Below are positions 1 through 8,033 of a stretch of DNA of 38,736 bases, piece after piece (the first letter of the stretch is position 1; each line of letters starts with the position of its first letter). Both the position numbers and the translations under genes were made by a program. The stretch is from an uncultured Aquimarina sp. Its GTDB lineage: Bacteria; Bacteroidota; Bacteroidia; Flavobacteriales; Flavobacteriaceae. The stretch spans positions 1 to 38,736 of the forward strand of contig CALLUJ010000052.1 in the NCBI GenBank assembly GCA_938011245.1, read 5' to 3'. A model generated the notes under the pieces. It was not told the DNA's origin, ran no database searches, and saw only the letters and a program-made list of their open reading frames with translations.

Positions 1-44
1 GCTTAAAGCTTTTGTTTTCCAAAAAGACATACAAAAACAACTCG

Positions 45-164
45 CATAAAAAAAGCTATCTAAATTTTACTCTAAATAGCTTTTGTTTTATTCTCGTTGT
101 GGGTACTCGTTAAAAACGAGCACTAGCGAATCATACGAGCGCCATCAGGGTAGCTTTTTTTATG
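45..164. repeat. 120-bp segment bounded by 14-bp perfect inverted repeats
   Basis: CATAAAAAAAGCTA at 45-58 is the exact reverse complement of TAGCTTTTTTTATG at 151-164. Between them lie a terminator-like hairpin (49-84) and a second small palindrome, CTCGTT (106-111) with AACGAG (115-120). The layout could be two terminators facing opposite ways, or the remnant of a small palindromic element such as a REP or MITE. No target-site duplication could be recognised and no transposase lies nearby, so the mobile reading is only an inference. Confidence 0.4.
48..85 (-). terminator. Intrinsic terminator after the RHS tip/lipoprotein genes
   Basis: On the minus strand AAAAGCTATTTA pairs with TAGATAGCTTTT and is followed by a run of seven T residues ending at 48. 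It lies about 105 bases past the stop of the 129-aa lipoprotein gene and is the first plausible stop signal for that transcript. Confidence 0.55.
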
Positions 165-190
165 AGTATGCTTTTAAATACTCTAAAATA

Positions 191-580
191 TTAAGGGTAT
201 TTTATTTTTCCACACTTATTTTTTTCATACCAATCTAACCATTTTGTTTTGTCTTCTTTAAAAACATCTAATGAAGGGTATGAAAAAGAATAACTAAAAA
301 CTTGATGAGATATAGGTACATATCTACCTAAAAAGGAAATTGTCTTTTCAAACTTTTTAAATTTTAAATTTTCTAAATTTTTATCATAATCAAGGGTATC
401 ATTTAATAAACCTAATTCCCTGAATTCATCTTGTTCTAAAACATACTCCTCTATAAATACTATAGACTCAAAAAAACGTTCCTTAAATGAATCATTTTCT
501 GCACAATTATTTTTTGAAACACTCCTAGCCATTTTACATGAAAAAAAAATACATATAAATATATAAATATATAACCTCAT
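191..580 (-). CDS. Small putative lipoprotein, candidate immunity protein for the RHS tip
   Basis: This 129-aa protein is not recognised from any family. Its first 15 residues are hydrophobic and end in FFSC, a weak lipobox with Cys15 as the possible lipidated residue, so it may sit on a periplasm-facing or outer membrane. The rest is acidic/aromatic and soluble-looking, with no motif I can name. Its ATG overlaps the stop of the RHS-tip gene by one base (TAATG), so the two are probably translationally coupled. A small gene directly behind a polymorphic-toxin C-terminus is the usual position of the cognate immunity gene; that role is inferred from position only. It is the last gene before the terminator at 48-85. 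Confidence 0.6.
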   Translation of the reverse strand: MRLYIYIFICIFFSCKMARSVSKNNCAENDSFKERFFESIVFIEEYVLEQDEFRELGLLNDTLDYDKNLENLKFKKFEKTISFLGRYVPISHQVFSYSFSYPSLDVFKEDKTKWLDWYEKNKCGKIKYP

Positions 581-1476
581 TATTTTTTAGGTGTTATGGG
601 TTTAGGGGTGTTTTTTTTAATAACATTTATAGAACCATTTGCAGTAGGAACAACTAATTGTTTAGTTGTGCTCCCATCTTTTTCCGTAAAAGTATCAAAT
701 TTTTGCCCTTCAGTTCTAGTGTTTCCATTTGCTCTATCTTCTGCTTTTATCCCTGCTGAATGAGGCCCTTTGTAATTTGTTAAATCTACTTTTCCATTAG
801 CATCATACTTTTCTGCCAATCCTTCTCCTGGACAAAATCCTGCTTGACATTTTTCTAACTGTTCTATTGTCTCGTGTATTAAACTTCCTGCGCTACTAGC
901 CCCAAATTCGCCTGCTTCATCAAACTTTTTAACATCTTCAATATCTAATTTATTGGTTCTAAAATCACCCACAGTTGTTCCTTTATCATTTCTAACAATT
1001 TCTTGTCTAACTGTTGCTTCTGCATCAATTGCTCCTTTATAGTCCTTTAAAAAAGCTTTTTGTTTTTCTGATAGATTAGCTTCAATACCATCTATTTTTG
1101 TTAAGACAATCTCGCTTGAATACCCTAAATCATCCTCAACTGTCTTTAATGTTACTATATACGAACAATTTAATGTGCTTTCTACTAACTGAATATATGC
1201 ATCTCTTGCTTCAGGACTTTTAAATTTAAGTCTTATTTTTTGACCATCTGGGTCTGTAAAAATTATAGGACTATTAGCAACATATCCATAAGTACTTAAG
1301 CTAGGATAATCTCTTTCTAATGGGTCTGGTGCAAACCATCTACCAATTCGTGGGTCTAACATTCTAGCTCCATAATCATAGCTATTTCCTTCGCCTTTTA
1401 ATTCATTATCAGATTCCATACCGTTAAAACCATAACGGTACTTATCACTGCTTGCATGACGGTTAGGTAGAAGCAT
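580..1476 (-). CDS. Orphan RHS-core C-terminal tip with possible metallopeptidase-like toxin domain
   Basis: Residues 1-80 are the conserved end of an RHS shell: YRYGFNGME at 15-23, KGEGNSYDYGARMLDPRIGR at 27-46, then APDPL and the NSPIIFTDPDG that closes the core. Full RHS proteins are usually well over 1000 residues; here all YD repeats are missing, so this is a detached tip or remnant with no visible secretion signal. Residues 81-298 form the variable tip. It contains HETIE (His201, Glu202, Glu205) and a later GPHSAG (His239). This resembles HExxE...H arrangements I recall from tips of other Bacteroidota RHS proteins, but there is no standard HExxH and enzymatic activity is unproven. The ATG at 1476 is the Met of the RHS motif PFGMLLPNRH; the frame is open upstream to a stop near 1510, so the true start is uncertain. 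A candidate immunity gene follows with a one-base overlap. Confidence 0.75.
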   Translation of the reverse strand: MLLPNRHASSDKYRYGFNGMESDNELKGEGNSYDYGARMLDPRIGRWFAPDPLERDYPSLSTYGYVANSPIIFTDPDGQKIRLKFKSPEARDAYIQLVESTLNCSYIVTLKTVEDDLGYSSEIVLTKIDGIEANLSEKQKAFLKDYKGAIDAEATVRQEIVRNDKGTTVGDFRTNKLDIEDVKKFDEAGEFGASSAGSLIHETIEQLEKCQAGFCPGEGLAEKYDANGKVDLTNYKGPHSAGIKAEDRANGNTRTEGQKFDTFTEKDGSTTKQLVVPTANGSINVIKKNTPKPITPKK

Positions 1477-1982
1477 ACCAAAGGGAAAACAGTACCTATA
1501 ATTTTTGAATTATTTATGGCTTGATTTCCTAAAATAGAAACATTTTCTACTCTACCTCCCGGGGCATATACTTGTCCTATAATTTTAGTAGTACCCGATA
1601 TTTTTATCCGTTTTTCTAAATCGGTTACATAAAGTGCTGTCGAGTCTTTTAACTTAACTCCTGCAAAAATGTTTTTAGATAATGTATCTTTTTTAAAGAA
1701 TACTTTTTGCCGTATTAAATACAGTAACCCCCATTTAGATTTTTCAATTTCGCAAATATTAGATTCTCCATTTTGAATTATTTTCTTTCCAAAAGATGCT
1801 TCATTATTTTTAAAAAAGAATTGATTAAAACAAGACCTGCTATCTTGTATCGAAGTATTTTTTATTAAAAGCCTATTTGTGTACAATTTAGAACTTGCAA
1901 AAACATACAAAAGAGCAGCACACAAGCTAGCTATTATTGCACATAAAAAAACGGCATACATTAAAGAAGATCCCCTTAGCAT
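1398..1982 (-). pseudogene. Small membrane-anchored protein with its 3' end replaced by RHS sequence
   Basis: The 194-aa frame starts at an ATG that overlaps the stop of the MORN gene by one base (TAATG). Residues 1-30 form one hydrophobic helix after MLRGSS, similar to the N-terminus of pilin-like or minor-pilin-like proteins of Bacteroidota; residues 31-165 look extracellular, with SGTTKIIGQVYAPGG-type beta repeats. After IIGTVFPL (about 1485) the frame enters the DNA that encodes the RHS motif FPFGMLLPNRH, read in the wrong phase, and stops 25 codons later at 1398. The last 25 residues are therefore not native and the gene is truncated by recombination. The family is not named with confidence. 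Confidence 0.6.
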
Positions 1983-2674
1983 TATTTTCTTCTTCTATTA
2001 GCCTTAGATTTAGTGCTCTTTTTAGGCTTATCTTTTATCTGCTTTTTTTTAGTTGCTTTTCTTTTATTATTTCGCTTCTTAGTAGCTTTCTTTTTACCTT
2101 TAAGTTTTCCAAATACTTTCTTTAGATAGTTTTTAGCTCTAACCGCTAAACTTAGCTTATCTTTTTTGTTTAATGATTCCTTTTTTGAAAGACGCTTTAC
2201 TCCTTTTTTATAAAACAAAGTGTCTTTCTTTACAAAGTCTACCCAAGTTCCTTGCTTTTTCCCTTTTACGTATTTTCCTTTTAACAATAATTTACCCGTT
2301 TCCGAGAATGATTTTACTTCTCCTACCAATATTCCTTTTTTCCAATTAGAAATCGTTTTTTGTTTTCCTCCTTCATACCACTCTGTCCACACCCCCTCTT
2401 TTAGTCCAGATTTATAACTTCCTTTTTCTGCTAAATTATTAGAAACATAGGATTTTGTATATATACCATCCAACAATGCGCCATCGTACTCTCCTAAAGA
2501 AGTATGTAAATCACCACTTTTAAACCAAGTGTACACTTTATTAGAATTGCACTTTTTATAGGGCTTAAAACTTACATAAAAATTATAATTATAAGAATCC
2601 GTAATAATTTGTCTTCTTAACGTGGGGTTATGTGCAACAAAAAATCCTAATAAGAATACAATTACTGTTTTCAT
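1982..2674 (-). CDS. MORN-repeat (YwqK-like) protein with highly basic C-terminal tail
   Basis: The protein has 230 residues and a short hydrophobic N-terminus (1-15) that may be a signal or anchor. From about residue 60 to 150 it carries degenerate MORN-type repeats of the form G.Y..GLKEGVWTEWYEGG and GKYVKGKKQGTW, the family often annotated as YwqK-type. Residues 155-230 are dominated by Lys and Arg, including KGKKKATKKRNNKRKATKK, and are probably unstructured and able to bind nucleic acid or acidic surfaces. It is the first gene of a tightly packed run with the truncated membrane protein and RHS tip. Its function is unknown; YwqK-type proteins are called antitoxins in databases with little experimental support. 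Confidence 0.7.
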   Translation of the reverse strand: MKTVIVFLLGFFVAHNPTLRRQIITDSYNYNFYVSFKPYKKCNSNKVYTWFKSGDLHTSLGEYDGALLDGIYTKSYVSNNLAEKGSYKSGLKEGVWTEWYEGGKQKTISNWKKGILVGEVKSFSETGKLLLKGKYVKGKKQGTWVDFVKKDTLFYKKGVKRLSKKESLNKKDKLSLAVRAKNYLKKVFGKLKGKKKATKKRNNKRKATKKKQIKDKPKKSTKSKANRRRK

Positions 2675-2711
2675 AATAATTTTAAATATTTATGCGTCTT
2701 AATTTTGCTAA

Positions 2712-2719
2712 CAAATATA
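2712..2719 (-). promoter_or_regulatory. Bacteroidota -7 element upstream of the MORN gene
   Basis: The minus strand reads TATATTTG, an exact match to TAnnTTTG, 38 bases before the MORN gene start. No TTG was found at the expected -33 distance, so only half of the promoter is supported. Confidence 0.4.
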
Positions 2720-2764
2720 CTGAATACTATATATAAAGCTTTTTGTTATTTTTTTGCATTTTAA

Positions 2765-2811
2765 ATATGGTTTAAAAAACTAAACCCTAAAGGCTTTTTG
2801 AGCTTTCAGGG
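2765..2811 (-). terminator. Terminator at the end of the arg/pro operon
   Basis: On the minus strand CCCTGAAAGC and GCCTTTAGGG form a 10-position stem with one wobble pair and one mismatch, followed by a T-rich tract. It lies 28 bases past the stop of the 295-aa gene and separates the arg/pro transcript from the MORN/RHS patch. Confidence 0.65.
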
Positions 2812-2838
2812 CATTATAATACTTTATTAAAGTAAAGT

Positions 2839-3726
2839 TTATTCTTTTTCTAAATTTTGTAATCTAATATTTAAAGCTTCAATTAACTTTTGTTGTTGAA
2901 TGGTGTACAGCGTTAATTCTTCTATTTTTTGTAATAGTTTAGCATTTATTTCTCCTAAAAATATTCCTTCGTTTTTAGTTACTTCTTCTGCATTAGGAAT
3001 ATTCTCTAAATGTCCTTTCTCTTGAATATGCTTTTCTACTTCTTTTAGTGTTGGTAAGTCGTATTCTTTATCAAATACATAATCGGGCCAATTGGTATGC
3101 AATGCTACCTTAACCTCTTCTGCTGCTACTTTTCCTTTTACTCCTAACCTATAACCTTTTGTATCTTTTGTTCCTATACCTATATTGCCTGCAACTTCAA
3201 GATTACCATCTAAGGACGAATCACCATCATGTACAATTAATTTATATTTAATTGGAAAAACAGGGTTACCTCCAATAGCTAATGTAGAATTTGGTTTATG
3301 TAAACCTACAAACAAAAAATCATTTTCTGTAGCTGTCGCTGAAAATGCAACTTTTTGTTCATCATCATAAACAGTAAATACTGAAGTTCCTCCAGTTCTT
3401 GCTACCATCCTAAATCTAGAATGCCAATCTCTATCCTCGATAGCAAAAAAGACTCTAGATTTATTATCAATATTCGATTTAGGGAAATCATAAAAATTTA
3501 ATAATCCTTGATTTTCTCCTCCAGAACTTATTCCTAATTGTAATAACTGGCATTTTCTATTCCTTTCTGAAAAGTCCGTAAAAGTAGAGCCATCTGGCAA
3601 CCTATTAATTACCTCAACCCTCTTAGCTTCTAATGTATCTCTATATATCCGAGTATCAGAAGTTACCTGAGAAAACGATAAATAAAAGAAGTGAAATAGT
3701 GCGCTAAAAAAAAATAGTTTTTTCAT
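2839..3726 (-). CDS. Secreted protein with tail-fibre-like C-terminal motif and coiled coil
   Basis: This 295-aa protein begins with a clear signal peptide (MKKLFFFSALFHFFYLSFSQ, cleaved about residue 20). The middle is beta-rich and contains GNIGIGTKDT. Then comes LHTNWPDYVFDKEYDLPTL and GHLENIPNAEEV, a C-terminal block common in Bacteroidota proteins annotated as tail-fibre-domain or hypothetical. The last 35 residues (KLLQKIEELTLYTIQQQKLI and onward) form a coiled coil, suggesting a trimeric surface fibre. There is no recognisable catalytic motif. Its ATG overlaps the stop of proB by one base (TAATG), so it is expressed with the proline genes although a metabolic link is not obvious. Confidence 0.7.
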   Translation of the reverse strand: MKKLFFFSALFHFFYLSFSQVTSDTRIYRDTLEAKRVEVINRLPDGSTFTDFSERNRKCQLLQLGISSGGENQGLLNFYDFPKSNIDNKSRVFFAIEDRDWHSRFRMVARTGGTSVFTVYDDEQKVAFSATATENDFLFVGLHKPNSTLAIGGNPVFPIKYKLIVHDGDSSLDGNLEVAGNIGIGTKDTKGYRLGVKGKVAAEEVKVALHTNWPDYVFDKEYDLPTLKEVEKHIQEKGHLENIPNAEEVTKNEGIFLGEINAKLLQKIEELTLYTIQQQKLIEALNIRLQNLEKE

Positions 3727-4496
3727 TATTTAATAGTAGTGTAATTAACTTTATTATTTAGCGAATCTATTAAAAAATTATTTCCTAACCCATTCACTAT
3801 GTGCATTTCTATCTCGTCTTTTTGTAAGATTTCTGCTGCTATTAATTTTGAAGCCATCCCTCCTGTTCCATGAGAAGATTTTTCATCGGAAACCTCACTC
3901 TTTAACACTTCAATATTGGTTACTTCTAAAATGGTTTTAGGAACTCCTAATTTCATTGATGCTTTAGTGTAAATACCATTGGTATTTGTTGCTATTACAC
4001 ATAAATTTACTTTTAATAACGATGCTGTTAATGCTGCTAATTTATCGTTATCTCCAAATTTAATTTCTTCTGTAGATACGGTATCATTTTCGTTAATAAT
4101 AGGAATATAATTATTTTCTAACAATACCGAAATAGTATTAGAAATATTGGCTTGGGTATCTTTATTTTCAAAATCGGCATAGGATAATAGACATTGCGCT
4201 GTTAGTAAGTTTTCTTTTGCAAAAGCATCTTGAAATAAACGCATTAAGTAAGGCTGCCCAATACTTGCTAAGGCTTGTTTTACTTGGATATTAGAATCTT
4301 TAACCTGAAGTTTTACAAACTCTTTAGCGGCTGCAATGGCTCCAGAACTTACTATAACAAAATCGTACTGATCTTTAAGTTTGGATATCTGAACAGCAAT
4401 ATCGGCTAACTTTTCTCTAGAAATCGTATTGGTTTCCTTAGTAAGTGTGTTGCTTCCTATTTTTAATAAAATGCGTTTTTTAGCGGATTTGTCCAT
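3726..4496 (-). CDS. proB: Glutamate 5-kinase, short form without PUA domain
   Basis: ProB phosphorylates glutamate to gamma-glutamyl phosphate, the first step of proline synthesis, in the cytoplasm. The amino-acid-kinase fold is complete: KIGSNTLT at 12-19, the SSGAIAAA loop near 50, INENDTVS with KFGDNDKLAA in the middle, and the GTGGMASKL ATP-site motif near the end. At 256 residues it lacks the C-terminal PUA domain found in the roughly 370-residue enterobacterial enzyme. It overlaps proA by 17 bases and is followed with a one-base overlap by the secreted coiled-coil gene. Confidence 0.93.
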   Translation of the reverse strand: MDKSAKKRILLKIGSNTLTKETNTISREKLADIAVQISKLKDQYDFVIVSSGAIAAAKEFVKLQVKDSNIQVKQALASIGQPYLMRLFQDAFAKENLLTAQCLLSYADFENKDTQANISNTISVLLENNYIPIINENDTVSTEEIKFGDNDKLAALTASLLKVNLCVIATNTNGIYTKASMKLGVPKTILEVTNIEVLKSEVSDEKSSHGTGGMASKLIAAEILQKDEIEMHIVNGLGNNFLIDSLNNKVNYTTIK

Positions 4497-5673
4497 TACC
4501 GTGTACGTACCATTTGTTAGTTACTAAATGTTGTAAACCAATAGGTCCTCGCTGGTGTAATTTATCCGTTCCTATTGCTAACTCTCCTCCTAAACCAAAC
4601 TCAAAGCCATCGGTAAAACGAGTTGAAGCGTTGTGATATACTGCTGCACAGTCTACACTTGCCATAAATAAATCGGCTACGTCTTGTGTTGTGGTTATAA
4701 TAGAAGCTGAATGTCCTCCACTGTATTTATTAATCATAGTAATAGCTGCTTCTGTATTGGATACTGTACCAACAACTATTTTATAATCCAAAAACTCTTC
4801 GTACCAAACGGAATCGCTTTGTATTTTAGATACCTCATCATAAGCACACCAGCTATCGTCTCCTAAAATTGTTACTTTATGCTCTTTTAAACGTTGTAAT
4901 AATTGCATTTCAAAAGCTTCTTTGTTTGGTAATGCTTCATCTATAATTACTTTATCTACCGCATTACAAGCCGATATTTTAGCTGTTTTAGCGTTTACAA
5001 TTACCTCTAATGCCATAGCTTGGTCTGCATCTTTATGTACGTACACGAAGTTATTACCTCTACCACTTACAATTACAGGACATTTAGCATTACGCTTTAC
5101 AAATTCTATTAGACGCTCTCCTCCTCGAGGTACAATTAAATCCAAAGGTTGTGTAGGACTTTCTAAAAAGGCTTGCGTTTGTGTACGATTATAATTTAAG
5201 TATTCTACCCAATCCGTAGATACGCCGTTTTCTTCTAAAGCTTGATGCCATAATTTTACAATAGTAAGGTTTGAATTTAAGGATTCTTTACCTCCTTTTA
5301 ATAAAATTTTATTTCCCGATTTAAATGCAATCCCTCCTGCTTCAATAGTAACGTCTGGGCGAGATTCATAAATAATCATAACCGTTCCAAAAGATGCTGT
5401 TCTATTATATACTTGCATTCCATTATTGTGTGTAAAACGAAAACGCTCTACTCCTACTGGATCTTCCAAAACGGTTAATTGACGTAAGGATTCTACCATT
5501 CCATCAATTTTAGCATCATCCACTTTTAGACGATCGCTCATAGCTATATCTCCACCATCATAGCTATCCATATCTATTTTATTGGCTTCTAATATAGAAG
5601 CTGCATTTTTTTTTACTAATACTTGCATGGCGCTAAGCACTGCATTACGTTTTTCTATACTTAATATCATCAT
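4480..5673 (-). CDS. proA: Gamma-glutamyl phosphate reductase (glutamate-5-semialdehyde dehydrogenase)
   Basis: ProA reduces gamma-glutamyl phosphate with NADPH to glutamate-5-semialdehyde, the second proline step. The 397-aa protein has the aldehyde-dehydrogenase-like fold: GTVMIIYESRPDVTIEAGGI and SGNKILLKGGKES in the N-terminal half, the catalytic Cys at residue 236 in ISACNAVDK, and the family C-terminal FGLGGELAIGTDKLHQRGPI. The start is one of two tandem Met codons at 5673/5670. It is separated from argD by 137 bases in which I see no clear promoter or terminator, so cotranscription with the upstream arginine genes is likely. Confidence 0.95.
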   Translation of the reverse strand: MMILSIEKRNAVLSAMQVLVKKNAASILEANKIDMDSYDGGDIAMSDRLKVDDAKIDGMVESLRQLTVLEDPVGVERFRFTHNNGMQVYNRTASFGTVMIIYESRPDVTIEAGGIAFKSGNKILLKGGKESLNSNLTIVKLWHQALEENGVSTDWVEYLNYNRTQTQAFLESPTQPLDLIVPRGGERLIEFVKRNAKCPVIVSGRGNNFVYVHKDADQAMALEVIVNAKTAKISACNAVDKVIIDEALPNKEAFEMQLLQRLKEHKVTILGDDSWCAYDEVSKIQSDSVWYEEFLDYKIVVGTVSNTEAAITMINKYSGGHSASIITTTQDVADLFMASVDCAAVYHNASTRFTDGFEFGLGGELAIGTDKLHQRGPIGLQHLVTNKWYVHGNGQIR

Positions 5674-5810
5674 AGCTACTCGCTTGATTGGTTTACTATT
5701 CGTTTTTTTATTGACTAATTGAACTCATACTTTTAAATTAACTAGTCTTTTTTCCTTTTCTAAATTATATCAATATTTACATATAAGATTAAAAAAGTTC
5801 TTAACTTAAT

Positions 5811-6947
5811 TTACACCTTCTGCGTCACCAATTCTGTAACCGCATCTATAAAAGCATCTATTTGTGTTGTTCCAATAGTTAATGGAGGTAAAATACGCAA
5901 TAGATTTTTATTTTTTGCTCCACCAGTAAACATTTGCTTTTCGTAAATTAATTGTTTTCTAAGAGCGCCTACTTCATAGTCAAACTCCAACCCTAACATT
6001 AGTCCTCTTCCTTTAATTTGTTTTACTCCTGGTATTTTTGCTGCTTTTTCCACAAAATAATCTCCTGTTAGTTGTGCTTTTTGGATAAGACTCTCTTTTT
6101 CTAGTACATCCAAAACCGCTATACATGCTGCGCAAGCTAAATGATTACCTCCAAATGTAGTTCCTAATAAACCGTATTTGGATTTTATATGTGGAGCTAC
6201 TAAAATTCCTCCTATAGGAAATCCATTACCCATTCCTTTTGCCATAGAAATAATATCGGGCTGAATATTGTGATATTGAAACCCAAAAAACTTCCCACTT
6301 CGTCCAAAGCCAGATTGCACTTCGTCCAATATTAAACAAGTATTGCTGTTCTTACATAAAACTTCTAAGCCTTTAAAGAACTCGGTAGTTGCTTCGTCTA
6401 AACCTCCTACTCCTTGTATGGGTTCTATAATAATTGCACAAACATCGTCTTTTTTTAACTCTGTTTCTACAGCATTTAAATCGCCTAAAGGCAAAATAGT
6501 TACTTTTTGCTGTGCATTTATGGGCGCTATAATTGCTTTATTATCGGTTGCTGCTACTGCTGCCGATGTACGACCATGAAAACCATTACTAAAGGCTATT
6601 ACTCTATGTTTTCCATTATGAAAAGAAGCTAATTTTAAAGCATTTTCGTTTGCTTCGGCACCAGAGCTACACAGGAATAATTCGTACTCATCACAACTAG
6701 AAAGTTTTCCTAGTTTGTCTGCTAATTCTTTTTGTAATGAATTTTGAACAGCATTGCTATAAAAGCCAATAGCATCTAGTTGATTTTTAAGCTTATGTAC
6801 ATAATGTGGATGCCCATGCCCAATAGATATTACAGCATGTCCTCCATAGAGGTCTAAATATTCTTTTCCATTCTTATCCCAAACGGTACAATCTTCTGCC
6901 TTTACAGGTTCTACATCATAGAGTGGATATACATCAAATAGTTTCAT
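5811..6947 (-). CDS. argD: Acetylornithine/succinylornithine aminotransferase
   Basis: This PLP enzyme transfers an amino group from glutamate to N-acyl-glutamate semialdehyde to give N-acyl-ornithine. The class-III aminotransferase signature is intact: GGHAVISIGHGHP near residue 35, LCSSGAEANENALKLA near 92, LDEVQSGFGRSGKFF, and the PLP lysine at 237 in SMAKGMGNGFP. In Bacteroidota that have been studied the arginine pathway runs through N-succinyl rather than N-acetyl intermediates, so the substrate here may be succinylornithine; the sequence alone does not settle this. It lies 36 bases behind argC. Confidence 0.9.
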   Translation of the reverse strand: MKLFDVYPLYDVEPVKAEDCTVWDKNGKEYLDLYGGHAVISIGHGHPHYVHKLKNQLDAIGFYSNAVQNSLQKELADKLGKLSSCDEYELFLCSSGAEANENALKLASFHNGKHRVIAFSNGFHGRTSAAVAATDNKAIIAPINAQQKVTILPLGDLNAVETELKKDDVCAIIIEPIQGVGGLDEATTEFFKGLEVLCKNSNTCLILDEVQSGFGRSGKFFGFQYHNIQPDIISMAKGMGNGFPIGGILVAPHIKSKYGLLGTTFGGNHLACAACIAVLDVLEKESLIQKAQLTGDYFVEKAAKIPGVKQIKGRGLMLGLEFDYEVGALRKQLIYEKQMFTGGAKNKNLLRILPPLTIGTTQIDAFIDAVTELVTQKV

Positions 6948-6983
6948 TTTTATTCGTGTTAAATACTGAATATTCAGTGCTAT

Positions 6984-7967
6984 TTAAAAACCAGAACTTT
7001 TAAGTCCTAATCCTGTTTTTTCGTCCCAATTAAACATTAAATTCATATTATGAATTGCTTGTCCAGAGGCTCCTTTAATTAAGTTATCTATTATAGAAGT
7101 TATTAAAATCATTCCATCTTTAACCTCTACATGTATAATACATTTGTTAGTATTAACTACTTGTTTAAGGCTAATAGGTGTATTTGAAATAACCGTAAAC
7201 GTCGTTTTTTCATAATACTTTTTATACAAATTAAGGGCTTCTTCCGTGGTTCCGCTATATTCTGTATAAATAGTTGCATAAATTCCCTTACTAAAATTCC
7301 CTCTATTAGGTATAAAAAACATAGGAGGGTTTTCCTTATTTTGTAATTGCTTTACACTTTGGTTAATTTCTCCTAAATGCTGGTGTGTAAACACTTTATA
7401 ACTGGAAAAATTATTATCCCTCCAACTAAAATGGGTAGTTGCACCTGGGCTTACTCCTGCTCCGGTACTTCCTGTTGTTGCGTTTATATGTACTGCTTTT
7501 TGAATTTCATTAACATTCGCTAAAGGCAATAATGCTAATTGAATTGCTGTAGCAAAGCACCCTGGGTTAGCTATGTTTTTTGCTTTTTGAATATCCGCCT
7601 TGTTTAATTCGGGTAAACCGTACACAAAATTACGCCCTTGAAATTCTTTATCGGCTAATAAACGAAAATCGTTTCCTAAGTCAATTACCTTGGTGTTTTT
7701 AGAAAACGTATTAGCTTCTAAAAAAGCTCTTGATCTTCCATGTCCTAAACAAAGAAATAAGACATCTACTTCTAGATTTACTGTATCGGTAAACCGTATT
7801 TCTGAATCGCCTATTAAATCTGCATGAGCTATATGCAAAGGTTTACCAGCATTGGTAGTACTAAATACAAAATCCAATTCTGTTTTTGGGTGGTGTATTA
7901 ACAAACGTAACAACTCTCCTGCAGTATATCCTGAACCTCCTATAATTCCTACTTTAATTTTACTCAT
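6984..7967 (-). CDS. argC: N-acetyl-gamma-glutamyl-phosphate reductase
   Basis: ArgC reduces N-acyl-glutamyl phosphate to the semialdehyde with NADPH. The Rossmann start GIIGGSGYTAGELLRLLIHHP, the catalytic Cys137 in NPGCFATAIQLALLPL, and the HQHLGEINQ His motif are all present, and the length of 327 aa fits the family. As with argD, the acyl group could be succinyl in this phylum. It lies 66 bases behind argG and 36 before argD. In several Flavobacteriaceae I recall proC between argC and argD; it is absent from this position here. Confidence 0.94.
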   Translation of the reverse strand: MSKIKVGIIGGSGYTAGELLRLLIHHPKTELDFVFSTTNAGKPLHIAHADLIGDSEIRFTDTVNLEVDVLFLCLGHGRSRAFLEANTFSKNTKVIDLGNDFRLLADKEFQGRNFVYGLPELNKADIQKAKNIANPGCFATAIQLALLPLANVNEIQKAVHINATTGSTGAGVSPGATTHFSWRDNNFSSYKVFTHQHLGEINQSVKQLQNKENPPMFFIPNRGNFSKGIYATIYTEYSGTTEEALNLYKKYYEKTTFTVISNTPISLKQVVNTNKCIIHVEVKDGMILITSIIDNLIKGASGQAIHNMNLMFNWDEKTGLGLKSSGF

Positions 7968-8033
7968 ATTTAAAAGTTTTCAACTTTCGATTATTAGCTA
8001 TTTTTTAGCTTTATATTTCCCTATTTAATTATA

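Noticed and set aside
1937..2125. Plus-strand Phe/Ser/Leu-rich frame opposite the MORN gene
   Set aside because: It is the complement of the Lys/Arg-rich tail codons and has no start signal.
4922..5194. Plus-strand frame of 90 codons inside proA
   Set aside because: It is antisense to a well-conserved enzyme gene and encodes no recognisable protein; the same holds for the other antisense frames in tamB, katG, uvrA, argD and the CBM gene.
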